A DNA stretch of 64,000 nucleotides from Fervidicoccaceae archaeon (GTDB taxonomy: Archaea; Thermoproteota; Thermoprotei_A; Sulfolobales; Fervidicoccaceae). This document shows, in pieces, positions 1 to 8,231 of the stretch (positions are counted from its first letter, which is position 1; every line of letters starts with the position of its first letter). The DNA lies in contig JAVZVD010000002.1 of NCBI GenBank assembly GCA_038878695.1, positions 1-64,000 on the forward strand, given 5' to 3'. A program made the position numbers and the translations under genes. The notes beneath the pieces were generated by a model. It had not been told where the DNA came from. It did not search any database and worked only from the letters and a program-made list of their open reading frames with translations.

Positions 1-1636
1 TCTCGCTCTCGCCGACCCACTTGCTCAGTATCTCGGGGCCTCTTATGGCGATGAAGTTGGCCTCGCTCTCCGTCGCGACGGCCTTGGCCAGCAGGGTCTT
101 GCCCGTGCCAGGGGGGCCGTAGAGCAGTATGCCCTTAGGCGGCCTTATCCCCATCTTCTCGAAGAGAGCGGGGTTCCTCAGGGGCCACTCGACGGCCTCG
201 CGCAGACTCTGCTTGACCTCCTCGAGCCCTCCTATGTCGGTCCACCTGATGTTCGGGACCTCGACGTAGACCTCTCTGATTAAGCTAGGCTGGATCCCCT
301 TCATTGCGGCCACGAAGTCGGCCCACGTGACCTTGAGCTCGGAAATTAATTGCTTGCCGATGGGCTTGCTCAAATCGATGCTTTTCTCTTGCATGAACCT
401 CCTCAGAGCGTGCATCGCCGCCTCTTTCGCGAGTGCGGCGAGGTCTGCGCCGGTGTAGCCGTGGGTCATCTCGGCCAGCCTCTCCAGGTCCACGTCGTCG
501 GCCAGCGGCATGCTGCGCGTGTGGACGGCCAGGATCTCCTTTCTGGCTCTCGTGTCGGGCGGACGGATCTCGATCTCCCTGTCGAATCTGCCGGGCCTCC
601 TGAGGGCCGGGTCCACAGCTCCAGGCCTATTGGTGGCTCCTATAACGACGACCTTCCCCCTCTCTTTCAGCCCATCCATCAGCGTCAAGAGCTGAGCGAC
701 CACCCTCCTCTCGACCTCGCCGACCACCTCCTCTCTCTTCGGGGCGATGCTGTCTATCTCATCGATGAATATGATGGCTGGGGCGTTCTCTTGGGCCTCC
801 TCGAATATCTCCCTCAGCCTCTGCTCGCTCTCGCCGTAGAACTTGCTCATGATCTCGGGGCCGTTTATCGATATGAAGTAAGCCCCTATTTCGTTGGCCA
901 GAGCCTTGGCCAGCAGGGTCTTGCCCGTGCCAGGGGGGCCGTAGAGCAGTACCCCCTTCGGGGGCTCTACGCCGAGGTGCTTGAAGAGCTCGGGATGCTT
1001 AAGGGGGAGCTCTATCATCTCTCTCAATTTCTGCTTGGCTTCCTCGAGATCTCCTATGTCCTCCCACGTGACTCGCGGCACGCCGCGCTCGACGGCCTCG
1101 TGAGCCACGGGCTCCTCTCGTACGACTACCTGCGTCCTCTCCGTGATGTAGACGTTAGCTGTTGGCTGAGTCGATGTCACAACGAAGATCAGCGAAGGAC
1201 CGCCGAAGAACGGCACTACGACCTTCTCGCCTCTCCTAACGGGTTTCCCTAGGAGATACTCCCGGATCACGGAAGCCAGATCCTCCGGTGAGATGAAGAG
1301 TCCCCTATAGAGTCCCTCGACAGGCGCCACCACGACCTTGTCGGCCTCCTCGACCGATGCCCTCCTAACGATCACCGTGTCATCGAGAGAAGCTCCCACG
1401 GCCTCTCGGAGGTGACCGTCTATTCTCACCATGTTCGGGTCTCGCTCGTCGTCTTCCGGGTACGCTCTCCACGCCTGAGCCAGAACGGATCCCTTTCTTC
1501 CCTCGATTTCTACGAAGTCCCCAGACGATATGCCAAGCGCTTTCATGGCTTCGGTGCTCAAGCGCGCGAGCTTCCTCCCCACATCTCTACTCTTAGCCTC
1601 GGCCACCCGCAGCTCCAGCTCTCTCCTCGTCGTCAA
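1..1636 (-). CDS. CDC48/VAT-type AAA+ ATPase (3' end outside window)
   Basis: Hexameric AAA+ unfoldase that extracts and unfolds substrate proteins, as in archaeal VAT and eukaryotic p97. Visible in order: an N-terminal double-psi-barrel domain beginning near [16 protein letters not shown], a first AAA domain with Walker A GPPGTGKT and Walker B IIFIDEID, then the start of a second AAA domain with another GPPGTGKT. The reading frame runs off the left edge after the second Walker A, so roughly the last quarter is missing. The start chosen is TTG at 1636, just before the conserved N-domain; an AT-rich TATA-like stretch (1671-1680) lies about 40 bases upstream. Divergently placed from the ATPase genes. 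Family assignment is secure; the exact start is less so. Confidence 0.95.
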   Translation of the reverse strand, partial: MTTRRELELRVAEAKSRDVGRKLARLSTEAMKALGISSGDFVEIEGRKGSVLAQAWRAYPEDDERDPNMVRIDGHLREAVGASLDDTVIVRRASVEEADKVVVAPVEGLYRGLFISPEDLASVIREYLLGKPVRRGEKVVVPFFGGPSLIFVVTSTQPTANVYITERTQVVVREEPVAHEAVERGVPRVTWEDIGDLEEAKQKLREMIELPLKHPELFKHLGVEPPKGVLLYGPPGTGKTLLAKALANEIGAYFISINGPEIMSKFYGESEQRLREIFEEAQENAPAIIFIDEIDSIAPKREEVVGEVERRVVAQLLTLMDGLKERGKVVVIGATNRPGAVDPALRRPGRFDREIEIRPPDTRARKEILAVHTRSMPLADDVDLERLAEMTHGYTGADLAALAKEAAMHALRRFMQEKSIDLSKPIGKQLISELKVTWADFVAAMKGIQPSLIREVYVEVPNIRWTDIGGLEEVKQSLREAVEWPLRNPALFEKMGIRPPKGILLYGPPGTGKTLLAKAVATESEANFIAIRGPEILSKWVGESE

Positions 1637-1670
1637 GGGTCTAGGTCCCAGCCTCGGTTATGTAAGCTAG

Positions 1671-1722
1671 GCTAAATTTACTTTAGACGCTCAGCGCGAG
1701 TGACGACTAGCTTTAATAAAGT
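1671..1722. promoter_or_regulatory. Divergent promoter region, CDC48 / A-ATPase genes
   Basis: Two AT-rich boxes stand out in otherwise G+C-rich DNA. TAAATTTA at about 1673-1680 (read on the minus strand) sits about 40 bases before the CDC48 start. TTTAATAAA at 1712-1720 sits about 30 bases before the GTG of the ATPase subunit. Spacing fits archaeal TATA boxes with short leaders. This is inferred from composition and spacing only. Confidence 0.55.
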
Positions 1723-1749
1723 CGGGGCGCGGGGCCTGAGCCGGATGAG

Positions 1750-2091
1750 GTGCGGCTCGAGTTGCGAGCCCTCGCTGAGCTAGCCAAGCTCTTCGCTGAG
1801 CTCGACAGGAGAGTCTCCGAGAGGGTTGAAGCGAAGCTGAGAGAAGCGTCTAGACTCATCGACGAGGCTGACGCTCTCTCCAATGAGCTCAGGAGCTTCG
1901 CTCAGAGCTCGCTAGAGCAAGCGATATCCGAGATAGAACGAGAAGCCGAGAGCCTACGCGCCGAGATATTAGGGAAGGGGCGAGAGCGCGAGAAAGAGCT
2001 CGTTGAGGAGCTCGAGAGCAGAGCGGCGAGAAACTTCGAGAGGGCCGTCTCTAGGGCCCTCGAGAAGGTGCTGGAGGAGTTGGGCGCTTGA
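1750..2091 (+). CDS. A-type ATPase peripheral stalk coiled-coil subunit (H/G-like)
   Basis: A 113-residue, almost wholly helical protein with heptad-like Leu/Ala and dense Glu/Arg (for example ELRSFAQSSLEQAISEIERE). Length and composition match the small coiled-coil subunit of the archaeal A-type ATP synthase peripheral stalk (H/G). The call rests mainly on the next gene, a clear subunit C, whose TTG start overlaps this stop by four bases (TTGA). Starts with GTG at 1750; an ATG at 1745 is in another frame. Subunit E is the main alternative, but that is usually near 200 residues. The remaining A-ATPase genes are not in the window. Confidence 0.65.
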   Translation: MRLELRALAELAKLFAELDRRVSERVEAKLREASRLIDEADALSNELRSFAQSSLEQAISEIEREAESLRAEILGKGREREKELVEELESRAARNFERAVSRALEKVLEELGA

Positions 2092-3122
2092 TCGGAATCT
2101 TTGCCTATGCCGCGTCTGCCCCGAGAATGAGAGTCATCAAGGCCTCTCTCCTCGAGGCGCAGAAGCTGGTGGAGCTTTCGAGAGCGGAGACGTTGGACGA
2201 GATCGTCAGGCTCCTCAAGGAGACGAGATACGCTCGGCGAATAAGCTCGGCGGCTAAGCTGCAGGAGGTGAGCGAGGGAATAACGAGAAGGCACTCAGAA
2301 GACCTAGCCAAGCTCTCGCGAGTCTCGGCCAGCGATGCTCGCGAGATCGTCACTCTGCTCCTGAAGCTCGAGGAGCTGCGAGCCATATTTACTGTGCTCT
2401 CAGCCTACTCGCGGGGAGGCCCTCAGGCCCTCTCCTCGATCCCGGCCTACAGGCTCACTGGCTCCGCTCTCGAGATTCGCGATCACTTGGCCTCCTCGAG
2501 AGAAGAGAGGAGGTCCCCAAGAGCCCTCGTCAAGAGGGCCCTCGCGGTAGTTAAGGACGAGCTTCTGCGAAGCGCGCTGGAGGAAGCAACGAGGCGAGTG
2601 GAGAGGACCGAGAGCCTCCGCGTTATCGAGGCGATGGCCGCGCTGAAGATAATCGAGGCGATACTCGAGGCGGCGGAGCGAGCCTCGACCAGGCTGGCCC
2701 CTCCGCCCCGAGAACTCGTGGGCCCCCTGCTCGATTACATAATCGTTCAGATGCTAGCCGACCTCTGGCTCTTCAAGGAACTGGACAAGGAGGTCGTGGA
2801 GCTCGCCGCCAAAGTGACGCGGGGAAGACTCTCCTCGGCAGTGAAAAGCCTGCCAGCCGCGGAGTCGCCCCTACAGCTCTATCAGGCTCTTCTCAGAGAG
2901 CACGGGCTACCCGCAGCGAGGCTCGAGGACCTGCCGAGGGCCGACGAGCACGCCTACGAGCAGATCACGCGGCTCATCAGGAGCAGAGCTCGGAGAGTCT
3001 TCGCCTCGTATCCACTGACCCCCTCGCTGGGCGTTGCCGCCTTCCTCCTCTTGCTCCTCGAGTATAGAGACCTCATGATGATCCTGGCGTCGCGACTCGT
3101 CGGCCGGAGACCGTTCCCCTGA
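2088..3122 (+). CDS. atpC: A-type ATP synthase subunit C
   Basis: This 344-residue protein matches archaeal/vacuolar ATPase subunit C (d-type), the central-stalk adaptor between the membrane rotor ring and the D/F shaft. The N-terminus (FAYAASAPRMRVIKASLL) has the family pattern of a short aromatic/Ala start followed by a helix with SLLE; the rest is all-alpha, built of three repeats, with the expected near-350 length. It starts at TTG 2088, overlapping the stop of the upstream stalk gene, so the two are translationally coupled. The C-terminus (FLLLLLEYRDLMMIL) is typical, with a short tail. The function is known from the family, not shown here. Confidence 0.85.
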   Translation: MIGIFAYAASAPRMRVIKASLLEAQKLVELSRAETLDEIVRLLKETRYARRISSAAKLQEVSEGITRRHSEDLAKLSRVSASDAREIVTLLLKLEELRAIFTVLSAYSRGGPQALSSIPAYRLTGSALEIRDHLASSREERRSPRALVKRALAVVKDELLRSALEEATRRVERTESLRVIEAMAALKIIEAILEAAERASTRLAPPPRELVGPLLDYIIVQMLADLWLFKELDKEVVELAAKVTRGRLSSAVKSLPAAESPLQLYQALLREHGLPAARLEDLPRADEHAYEQITRLIRSRARRVFASYPLTPSLGVAAFLLLLLEYRDLMMILASRLVGRRPFP

Positions 3123-3167
3123 CCCGAGCGCGTCGGCTCAGCCCACAAGGCATCGAGGTCCCTAAAC

Positions 3168-5279
3168 GTGAAAGAGCTCTTCGCTCCCTCCTCCGTGGTC
3201 GTAGTGGGGGCTTCCAGGTCCCCGAGCAAGGTGGGGCACGTAGTTCTCAAGAACATACTCGAGAGCGGGTACGGCGGCCGAGTCTACGCTGTCAATCCTC
3301 ACGCCGACGAAGTACTCGGGCTAAAGTGTTACAGGTCTGTGACAGAGATACCCGACTCTCTCGAGCAAGCGGTAATCGCCGTGCCGTCCACGTCCGTGGC
3401 TGAGGTGGCCGAGCAGTGTGGCGAGAAGGGGGTCCGATGCCTCGTCGTGATCTCCGCGGGTTTCCGCGAGACGGGCCCCGAGGGCCTCAAGAGAGAGAAG
3501 GAGCTCGTAGCGATATGCAGGAGATACGGCATGAGGCTTTTGGGCCCGAACTGCCTCGGCTTGATCGATGCGCACACGCCTCTCAACGCCTCGTTCGCTG
3601 CTTCGACCCCCAAAGCCGGCGGCATAGCGCTTGTCTCGCAGAGCGGCGCTATAGTTACAGCTCTCTTGGACTGGGCTCATCGCGTCGGCGTGGGCTTCTC
3701 CAAAGTAGTCAGCTTGGGCAACAAGGCCGACATAGACGAGGTAGACCTCCTCGGAGCGCTCAGAGGAGACGAGCACACGAAGGTGGTCCTGCTTTACGTA
3801 GAGGAAATAGAGCGTGGCGCCGAGTTCGTTGAGGCTGCCCGCGAGCTCTCCCTAGCTAAGCCTCTCGTGGTGTTGCGAGGCGGGACGACCGAGGCTGGAG
3901 CTAGAGCGGCTGCAAGCCACACGGGCGCTCTCGCCGGAGATCACGCAGTCTACAGAGCGGCTTTCCGAAAGGTCGGAGCCGTGGAGGTCTCAGGTCTCGC
4001 GGACCTCGTGGCGGCATCTCTCGTCCTCGAGCGATGGAGAAGACTCAGTGGAGGAATCGCCGTAGTCACCAACGCCGGGGGCCCGGGCATAATAGCGGTG
4101 GACCAACTCGTCTCGATCGGGGTTCCTCTCGCCAGAATCTCTCGTTCTCTCGCCGAGGCTCTGAAATTGGCGCTCCCGCCGGCCGCCAGCGTGCTGAACC
4201 CTATCGATGTGCTCGGCGACGCGGGCCCCGAGAGATACGCGGAGGCCCTAAGGCTCTTGCTCGCTAGCGAGGAGGTGGGGGGAGCTCTGGTTCTGCTGAC
4301 CCCGCAAGCTATGACGAAGCCCGTCGAAACGGCTAGGATGATCGCGGAGATCGCCGAGAAAACCTCCTTCAAGCCCGTCGTCGCTTCTTTTCTGGGCGGA
4401 GACCTCGTCGAGAAGGCGCGCTCGCTTCTGCTCGAGCGGGGAGTGCCTTGCTTCGAGTGGATCGAGTTGGCGGCGTCTTCGTTGAAGTCTCTGCGCGATT
4501 ACTCGCTGGCTGTGGAGAGAGCTAGGCGGATCGCCGAAGAGGCGGAGCCGAGTCTCGAGGTCGATAGAGAGCTAGTCGCTCGGGAGCTCAATGAGGCGGT
4601 GCGCGAGGGGAGGAGAGTCCTGACCGAAGAAGAGGCGCTGGAAGTCGCGAGAGCTTACGGCATTGAAGCGGCCCCGGCGCGTTTGGCCAGGACGGCTGAG
4701 GAGGCGGTGGAGGCGGCTGAGCGACTCGGCTACCCCGTCGCTCTGAAGATTTCCTCGCCCGATGTATTGCACAAAACAGATGTCGGCGGCGTGAGATTGG
4801 GGCTTAGCTCGCCGGAAGAGGTGGTTCGGGGCTTCAACGAACTCGTTGAGAGAACGACGAGGCTCGCGCCGGCGGCTAGAGTGAGAGGAGTCTTGGTGCA
4901 GAAAATGCTAGCGCGCGGGCGCGAGGCGGCGGTGGGCGCGACGCTCGACGAACGCTTCGGCCACCTCATAATGTTTGGGAGCGGAGGGGTATACGTCGAG
5001 TTGCTGAGAGACGTCTCATTCGCGCTCGCTCCTCTCAAGAGGAGCGAGGCTCTCGAACTCGTCGAGTCCACGAGGCTCGGGACTCTACTGCGAGGTTATC
5101 GGGGCGAGCCTCCAGGCGACATCGAGTGCGCGGTCGAAGTCCTACTCAGAGTTAGCAGATTAGTCACGGATTTCAAGCGATCGATATATGAGATAGATAT
5201 AAATCCATTATTCGTGTACGAAAAAGGATGTGCCACCCCCGACGTGAAGATCATCGTGGGGCGCTCTCACGGTGGCTAA
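3168..5279 (+). CDS. ADP-forming acyl-CoA (acetyl-CoA) synthetase, fused alpha-beta
   Basis: Converts acetyl-CoA or other acyl-CoA plus ADP and phosphate to acid, CoA and ATP, the main substrate-level ATP step in archaeal fermentation of sugars and peptides. 703 residues: a CoA-binding Rossmann domain first (VVVVGASRSPSKVGHV), a succinyl-CoA-ligase-like domain (LVSQSGAI), the phospho-histidine loop ASHTGALAGD near residue 250, and a C-terminal ATP-grasp domain from about residue 480 (ALKISSPDVLHKTDVGG). This is the single-chain arrangement; many relatives have separate subunits. GTG start at 3168. The next gene overlaps its stop by eight bases. The acyl substrate cannot be read from sequence. 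Confidence 0.93.
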   Translation: MKELFAPSSVVVVGASRSPSKVGHVVLKNILESGYGGRVYAVNPHADEVLGLKCYRSVTEIPDSLEQAVIAVPSTSVAEVAEQCGEKGVRCLVVISAGFRETGPEGLKREKELVAICRRYGMRLLGPNCLGLIDAHTPLNASFAASTPKAGGIALVSQSGAIVTALLDWAHRVGVGFSKVVSLGNKADIDEVDLLGALRGDEHTKVVLLYVEEIERGAEFVEAARELSLAKPLVVLRGGTTEAGARAAASHTGALAGDHAVYRAAFRKVGAVEVSGLADLVAASLVLERWRRLSGGIAVVTNAGGPGIIAVDQLVSIGVPLARISRSLAEALKLALPPAASVLNPIDVLGDAGPERYAEALRLLLASEEVGGALVLLTPQAMTKPVETARMIAEIAEKTSFKPVVASFLGGDLVEKARSLLLERGVPCFEWIELAASSLKSLRDYSLAVERARRIAEEAEPSLEVDRELVARELNEAVREGRRVLTEEEALEVARAYGIEAAPARLARTAEEAVEAAERLGYPVALKISSPDVLHKTDVGGVRLGLSSPEEVVRGFNELVERTTRLAPAARVRGVLVQKMLARGREAAVGATLDERFGHLIMFGSGGVYVELLRDVSFALAPLKRSEALELVESTRLGTLLRGYRGEPPGDIECAVEVLLRVSRLVTDFKRSIYEIDINPLFVYEKGCATPDVKIIVGRSHGG

Positions 5280-6372
5280 GATCCTCCACTTGGTGGGTCC
5301 CAATTATTGCGGAAAAACCATGCTCGCCTACGGATTGGCTAGAAAAGCGCAAATGCTCGGACTTCGAGCATGTTACGTTAAGCCCGTATACGTGGCTAAA
5401 TTTGAGTTCGGTCGACAAGACGTTGGAGACGCGGACTCCCTTACCATGAGAGAGGCGTTGGGCCTCTCGGTGGACGTAGACCTGTTGGCTCCCGTGGCGT
5501 TGCCCGAGCGGTATCTCGAGTTGACCGAGAAAGAGAGAGCCAACGCGATCGAGAGGCTCAAGAGAGTGTTCGAAAAGCTGGCGGACTCCTTCGATCTGAT
5601 ATTAGCCGAGGGCTACGGCCCCCCGGAGACGTTCTCCAGGATAGGACTTGGGGCCCCCGACGTCGCCAGAGCGATCGGCGCTCAGGTCATCTTCGTGGCC
5701 GGGTGCAAGGGGGAATATATGATCGATAGAATTGCGGACCAGGTGGAGCTCTACGCCTCATTCTTCGAGGAGCGAGGAGTCAAGTTAGGCGGCGTCATAC
5801 TCAACGCGGTCTCGGCCTACGCTTTGGAGAGAGCAGAGACTTCGGTGAGGAGGCGCGTCGAGGAGCTCGGCGTCGAATTTCTCGGCGCGATCCCCGAGAT
5901 GTCCTTCGTATTATCTCCGACGGCGAGAGAAATAGCGCAAGTTCTCGAGGCCGAGGTCCTCTGGGGCCACGAACGTTTGGGAAACGTAATCGAGGAGATG
6001 GTGGCCGGGGTCCTAAGCGTTGGGACTTTGCTCAGGTGGTTGAGGAAGGCCGGCAACGCAGTCGTCATCGTGGGAGGCGATAGACCGGATCTGCTCGTAG
6101 CAGCGCTAGAGGCCAGACCCGGCCTTGTCGTGGCGACGGAAGGTGTGAGGCCCGAAGCGGCGGTGATCTCCAAGGCTAAGGAGGTCGAGGTCCCTCTCTT
6201 GTTGACGAAGATGAGCACGCTCGAGGCCATAGAGAGAGTCCGCGAGGCTCAGCGAGTGATAGCGCCCGAGTCTCTGAAATTGAAGGAGGAAGCCATAGTC
6301 GGCGCTATAGAACGTCACATAGCTTGGCGAAGGCTCCTGGGAGATCAACCCCTCGGGGCGAGGCCCTCATAA
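5272..6372 (+). CDS. BioD-like P-loop protein with DRTGG-type domain (COG0857)
   Basis: 366 residues resembling the N-terminal regulatory part of phosphotransacetylase: a BioD/dethiobiotin-synthetase-like P-loop domain (GPNYCGKT, residues 9-16) followed by a DRTGG-type domain in the C-terminal half (VVIVGGDRPDLLVAAL). The phosphotransacetylase catalytic domain is absent. Proteins of this family commonly accompany ADP-forming acyl-CoA synthetases, and here the GTG start overlaps the synthetase stop by eight bases, implying a shared transcript. A role in sensing or regulating acyl-CoA conversion is inference. An AT-rich palindrome begins at its stop. Confidence 0.8.
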   Translation: MAKILHLVGPNYCGKTMLAYGLARKAQMLGLRACYVKPVYVAKFEFGRQDVGDADSLTMREALGLSVDVDLLAPVALPERYLELTEKERANAIERLKRVFEKLADSFDLILAEGYGPPETFSRIGLGAPDVARAIGAQVIFVAGCKGEYMIDRIADQVELYASFFEERGVKLGGVILNAVSAYALERAETSVRRRVEELGVEFLGAIPEMSFVLSPTAREIAQVLEAEVLWGHERLGNVIEEMVAGVLSVGTLLRWLRKAGNAVVIVGGDRPDLLVAALEARPGLVVATEGVRPEAAVISKAKEVEVPLLLTKMSTLEAIERVREAQRVIAPESLKLKEEAIVGAIERHIAWRRLLGDQPLGARPS

Positions 6373-6390
6373 GTAATAACTTTTATTACT
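6372..6390. promoter_or_regulatory. AT-rich palindrome over the eL40 promoter
   Basis: AGTAATA (6372-6378), a five-base spacer, then TATTACT (6384-6390): a perfect 7-base inverted repeat containing a TATA-like TTTTATTA, about 40 bases before the eL40 ATG. It is probably the eL40 promoter; the symmetry could mark an operator or be incidental to TATA composition. Confidence 0.5.
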
Positions 6391-6426
6391 CTTGTCTAAG
6401 GCTCGCGATCGTGAGGAGAAGCCGTT

Positions 6427-6597
6427 ATGCCGCTGACCGATCCGGAGCTCGTGAGCATAGTATCGAGACGCATTCTGGACAAAAAGGTCTGTAGAAAATG
6501 TGGAGCCCTTAATGCGATGGATGCCACGAAGTGTAGGAGATGCGGGAGCAAGAATTTGAGGCCGAAGAAGAAGAAGACCGGGCCGAAGAAGGGCTAG
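6427..6597 (+). CDS. rpl40e: Ribosomal protein eL40
   Basis: A 56-residue zinc-ribbon protein of the large ribosomal subunit. Four cysteines occur as CRKCG near residue 22 and CRRCGS near residue 37, followed by a lysine-rich tail ([13 protein letters not shown]), the usual archaeal eL40 pattern and length (archaea lack the ubiquitin fusion). ATG start at 6427; an AT-rich TATA-like palindrome lies about 40 bases upstream. The stop at 6595-6597 overlaps the stop of the converging nucleotidyltransferase gene. Confidence 0.95.
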   Translation: MPLTDPELVSIVSRRILDKKVCRKCGALNAMDATKCRRCGSKNLRPKKKKTGPKKG

Positions 6598-7160
6598 CCC
6601 AGAGCCCTCAGCTCCTTCAGGAGCCTCCGCACTACTTTCCTAGAGTCCTCGCTCAACATGTCCACGTATTCCTCCAGCTTCTTGCGTTTGAGCGCGCGCG
6701 TCAGTCCGAGAGATTCCACGGAATCTCTCAGCTCTTGCGCGTGCTCCTCGTAGACCATGCAGGCTCTCGCCTTGAGGACAGTCTGCTGCTCTAGGTTTAC
6801 GCTCTCGAAGGATACACCTCTTATGTTCCACTCCTCGAGCTCGTCGAGGAATTTCGGGGGCATCTCGAACTCGAGGACATTCGAGTAAAAGTCGATGGCG
6901 AAGCCCTCGCTTGGCGACGACAGCCTGGGCGTTCCGGCCCAGGTGGTCTCGAACTCGAAGTCGAGCTTAGCCGCCAGCTCTCGGTAGATCTCCTCCTCCA
7001 CGAGCGGGTCGGGCTCAATGACGAAGAGGTCTAGGTCGTCGTGGGTCGTGGGGCGCTTTAGGTAGAGCTCGAGCACGAGGTCTCCTATTACGATGAATTT
7101 TATCCCGACTTCTTTCAGGCTCTCGAGGATCCCCAAGGCGTCTCGGATCTCGAGAGGCAA
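6594..7160 (-). CDS. Predicted nucleotidyltransferase-fold protein
   Basis: A 188-residue protein with a nucleotidyltransferase-like N-terminal half: [26 protein letters not shown] carries a degenerate GS-like loop and a DDLDL metal-binding motif, as in small archaeal polymerase-beta-fold proteins. The C-terminal third is helical and charged ([17 protein letters not shown]). The G-D at the usual G-S position makes catalytic activity uncertain. No antitoxin-like partner is adjacent. ATG start at 7160; TATA-like GATATAATATTT at about 7192-7203 lies upstream and may serve both this gene and tRNA-Cys. Substrate unknown. Confidence 0.65.
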   Translation of the reverse strand: MPLEIRDALGILESLKEVGIKFIVIGDLVLELYLKRPTTHDDLDLFVIEPDPLVEEEIYRELAAKLDFEFETTWAGTPRLSSPSEGFAIDFYSNVLEFEMPPKFLDELEEWNIRGVSFESVNLEQQTVLKARACMVYEEHAQELRDSVESLGLTRALKRKKLEEYVDMLSEDSRKVVRRLLKELRALG

Positions 7161-7227
7161 AAGAGCACCTCAATGAGTCGGATGGCGCGCAAGGATATAA
7201 TATTTCGGAGAAAAAACAAGGACGTGG

Positions 7228-7334
7228 GCCGGGGTGGCCGAGCGGTCTAAGGCGGCGGGCTGCAGATGCCGCGGGGACTCGAGCCCGAGCCGCTGCGACC
7301 CGCTTTACCGCGGGTTCGAATCCCGCCCCCGGCT
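7228..7334 (+). tRNA. tRNA-Cys (GCA) with anticodon-loop intron
   Basis: Acceptor GCCGGGG (7228-7234) pairs with CCCCGGC (7327-7333); T arm GCGGG/TTCGAAT/CCCGC at 7310-7326; anticodon stem GCGGG (7255-7259) pairs with CCCGC (7299-7303). The anticodon loop CTGCAG is interrupted after position 37 by a 32-base intron (about 7266-7297); GCAG and CTGC flanking the junctions pair as expected for a bulge-helix-bulge. The mature length is 75. Discriminator T, with CC but no full CCA encoded. A TATA-like box lies near 7192-7203. The end of the convergent nitrilase-like gene is antisense to its 3' part. Confidence 0.92.
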
Positions 7335-8207
7335 CCTCTCAGCTCGCCTCTCATCGGTTTGATTCTTTGAGAGTCTTCTCAAGAGCTGAACGTAGAGCCG
7401 CGCGACGCGCTCGGCTCTCGCCCGCTCGCTTGCGCTCCGCGACGCGCTCTTGAGCTCTATGGTCGGGATCCGATATTCCTTCCCACCATCTACGCGCTCC
7501 TCTAATCTGATCTCCTCGACGATGCCGTGGCGCGGATCTACCACGTAGCTGGGGGTCTCGGCTATTATGCTGTCGTTGGACTCGACGGCTCCTCCAACAG
7601 CTATCACGGGAACGCCGTTTTCGAAGCTCCGAGCCTCCAGCAGCTTTTCGAGCCTCTTGTCGAAGCTCGGGCAGACTCTAAAGAAGTATATTATCGAGCC
7701 CACTCCCAACAGGGAGAGGAGTCTCATGACCTCTGGCTGCTCGAGGTCGCCCTCGGCTGCTATGCCATGTACTCCCTCCATCTTGATGGAGACGGGGCTC
7801 TTGCCCGCCGAGAATCCCAGCTCTTCATCTACTCTATCGAGAGTTATCTTCCTGTACTTAGCAGTTAGGCCACCGAAGGGAGATGCGGCCAACGAAGTCA
7901 GGAAAATGCGAGGGCCGGCCCTTTCTATTATCGGGCCAACTATCAGGCCGACCCCATAGAGCGCGGCCATGCTGTTGATGAAACTGGCGGTGGTCCCCGT
8001 CGGAATTCTCTCGGCTTGATTCTTCACGAAGAGGTTGCACTGATTCAGGGGGAAGAAGGATAGAACAGGTCCCAGATTCGCCATAGATGGTAGGAGGATC
8101 ACTCTGGCGCCTCGTTCCCTAGCTTCCTTGATCAGCTTCCTTACCTTATCCATGTTAAATTTCTTGGCGTTGAGCTTAAGCGAGGTGTGAATTATAGCAA
8201 GCCTCAT
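7305..8207 (-). CDS. Nitrilase-fold protein lacking the catalytic triad
   Basis: A 300-residue protein of the carbon-nitrogen hydrolase superfamily by its opening strand (RLAIIHTSLKLNAKKFN), the ARVILLP strand and the later AKYRKITL segment. The Glu-Lys-Cys triad is not intact: S41 stands where the LLPE glutamate is expected, K120 in KYRK is kept, and the nucleophile Cys appears replaced (about E152 in GIAAEGDLEQPE). It is therefore probably not a hydrolase; a structural or binding role is inference. The last ten codons lie antisense to the tRNA-Cys 3' part, giving a tail (GRDSNPR) that may be incidental. It is 24 bases downstream of reverse gyrase on the same strand. Confidence 0.7.
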   Translation of the reverse strand: MRLAIIHTSLKLNAKKFNMDKVRKLIKEARERGARVILLPSMANLGPVLSFFPLNQCNLFVKNQAERIPTGTTASFINSMAALYGVGLIVGPIIERAGPRIFLTSLAASPFGGLTAKYRKITLDRVDEELGFSAGKSPVSIKMEGVHGIAAEGDLEQPEVMRLLSLLGVGSIIYFFRVCPSFDKRLEKLLEARSFENGVPVIAVGGAVESNDSIIAETPSYVVDPRHGIVEEIRLEERVDGGKEYRIPTIELKSASRSASERARAERVARLYVQLLRRLSKNQTDERRAERSRGRDSNPR

Positions 8208-8231
8208 GAAGAGCAGCCTCGCCTCATCGAT

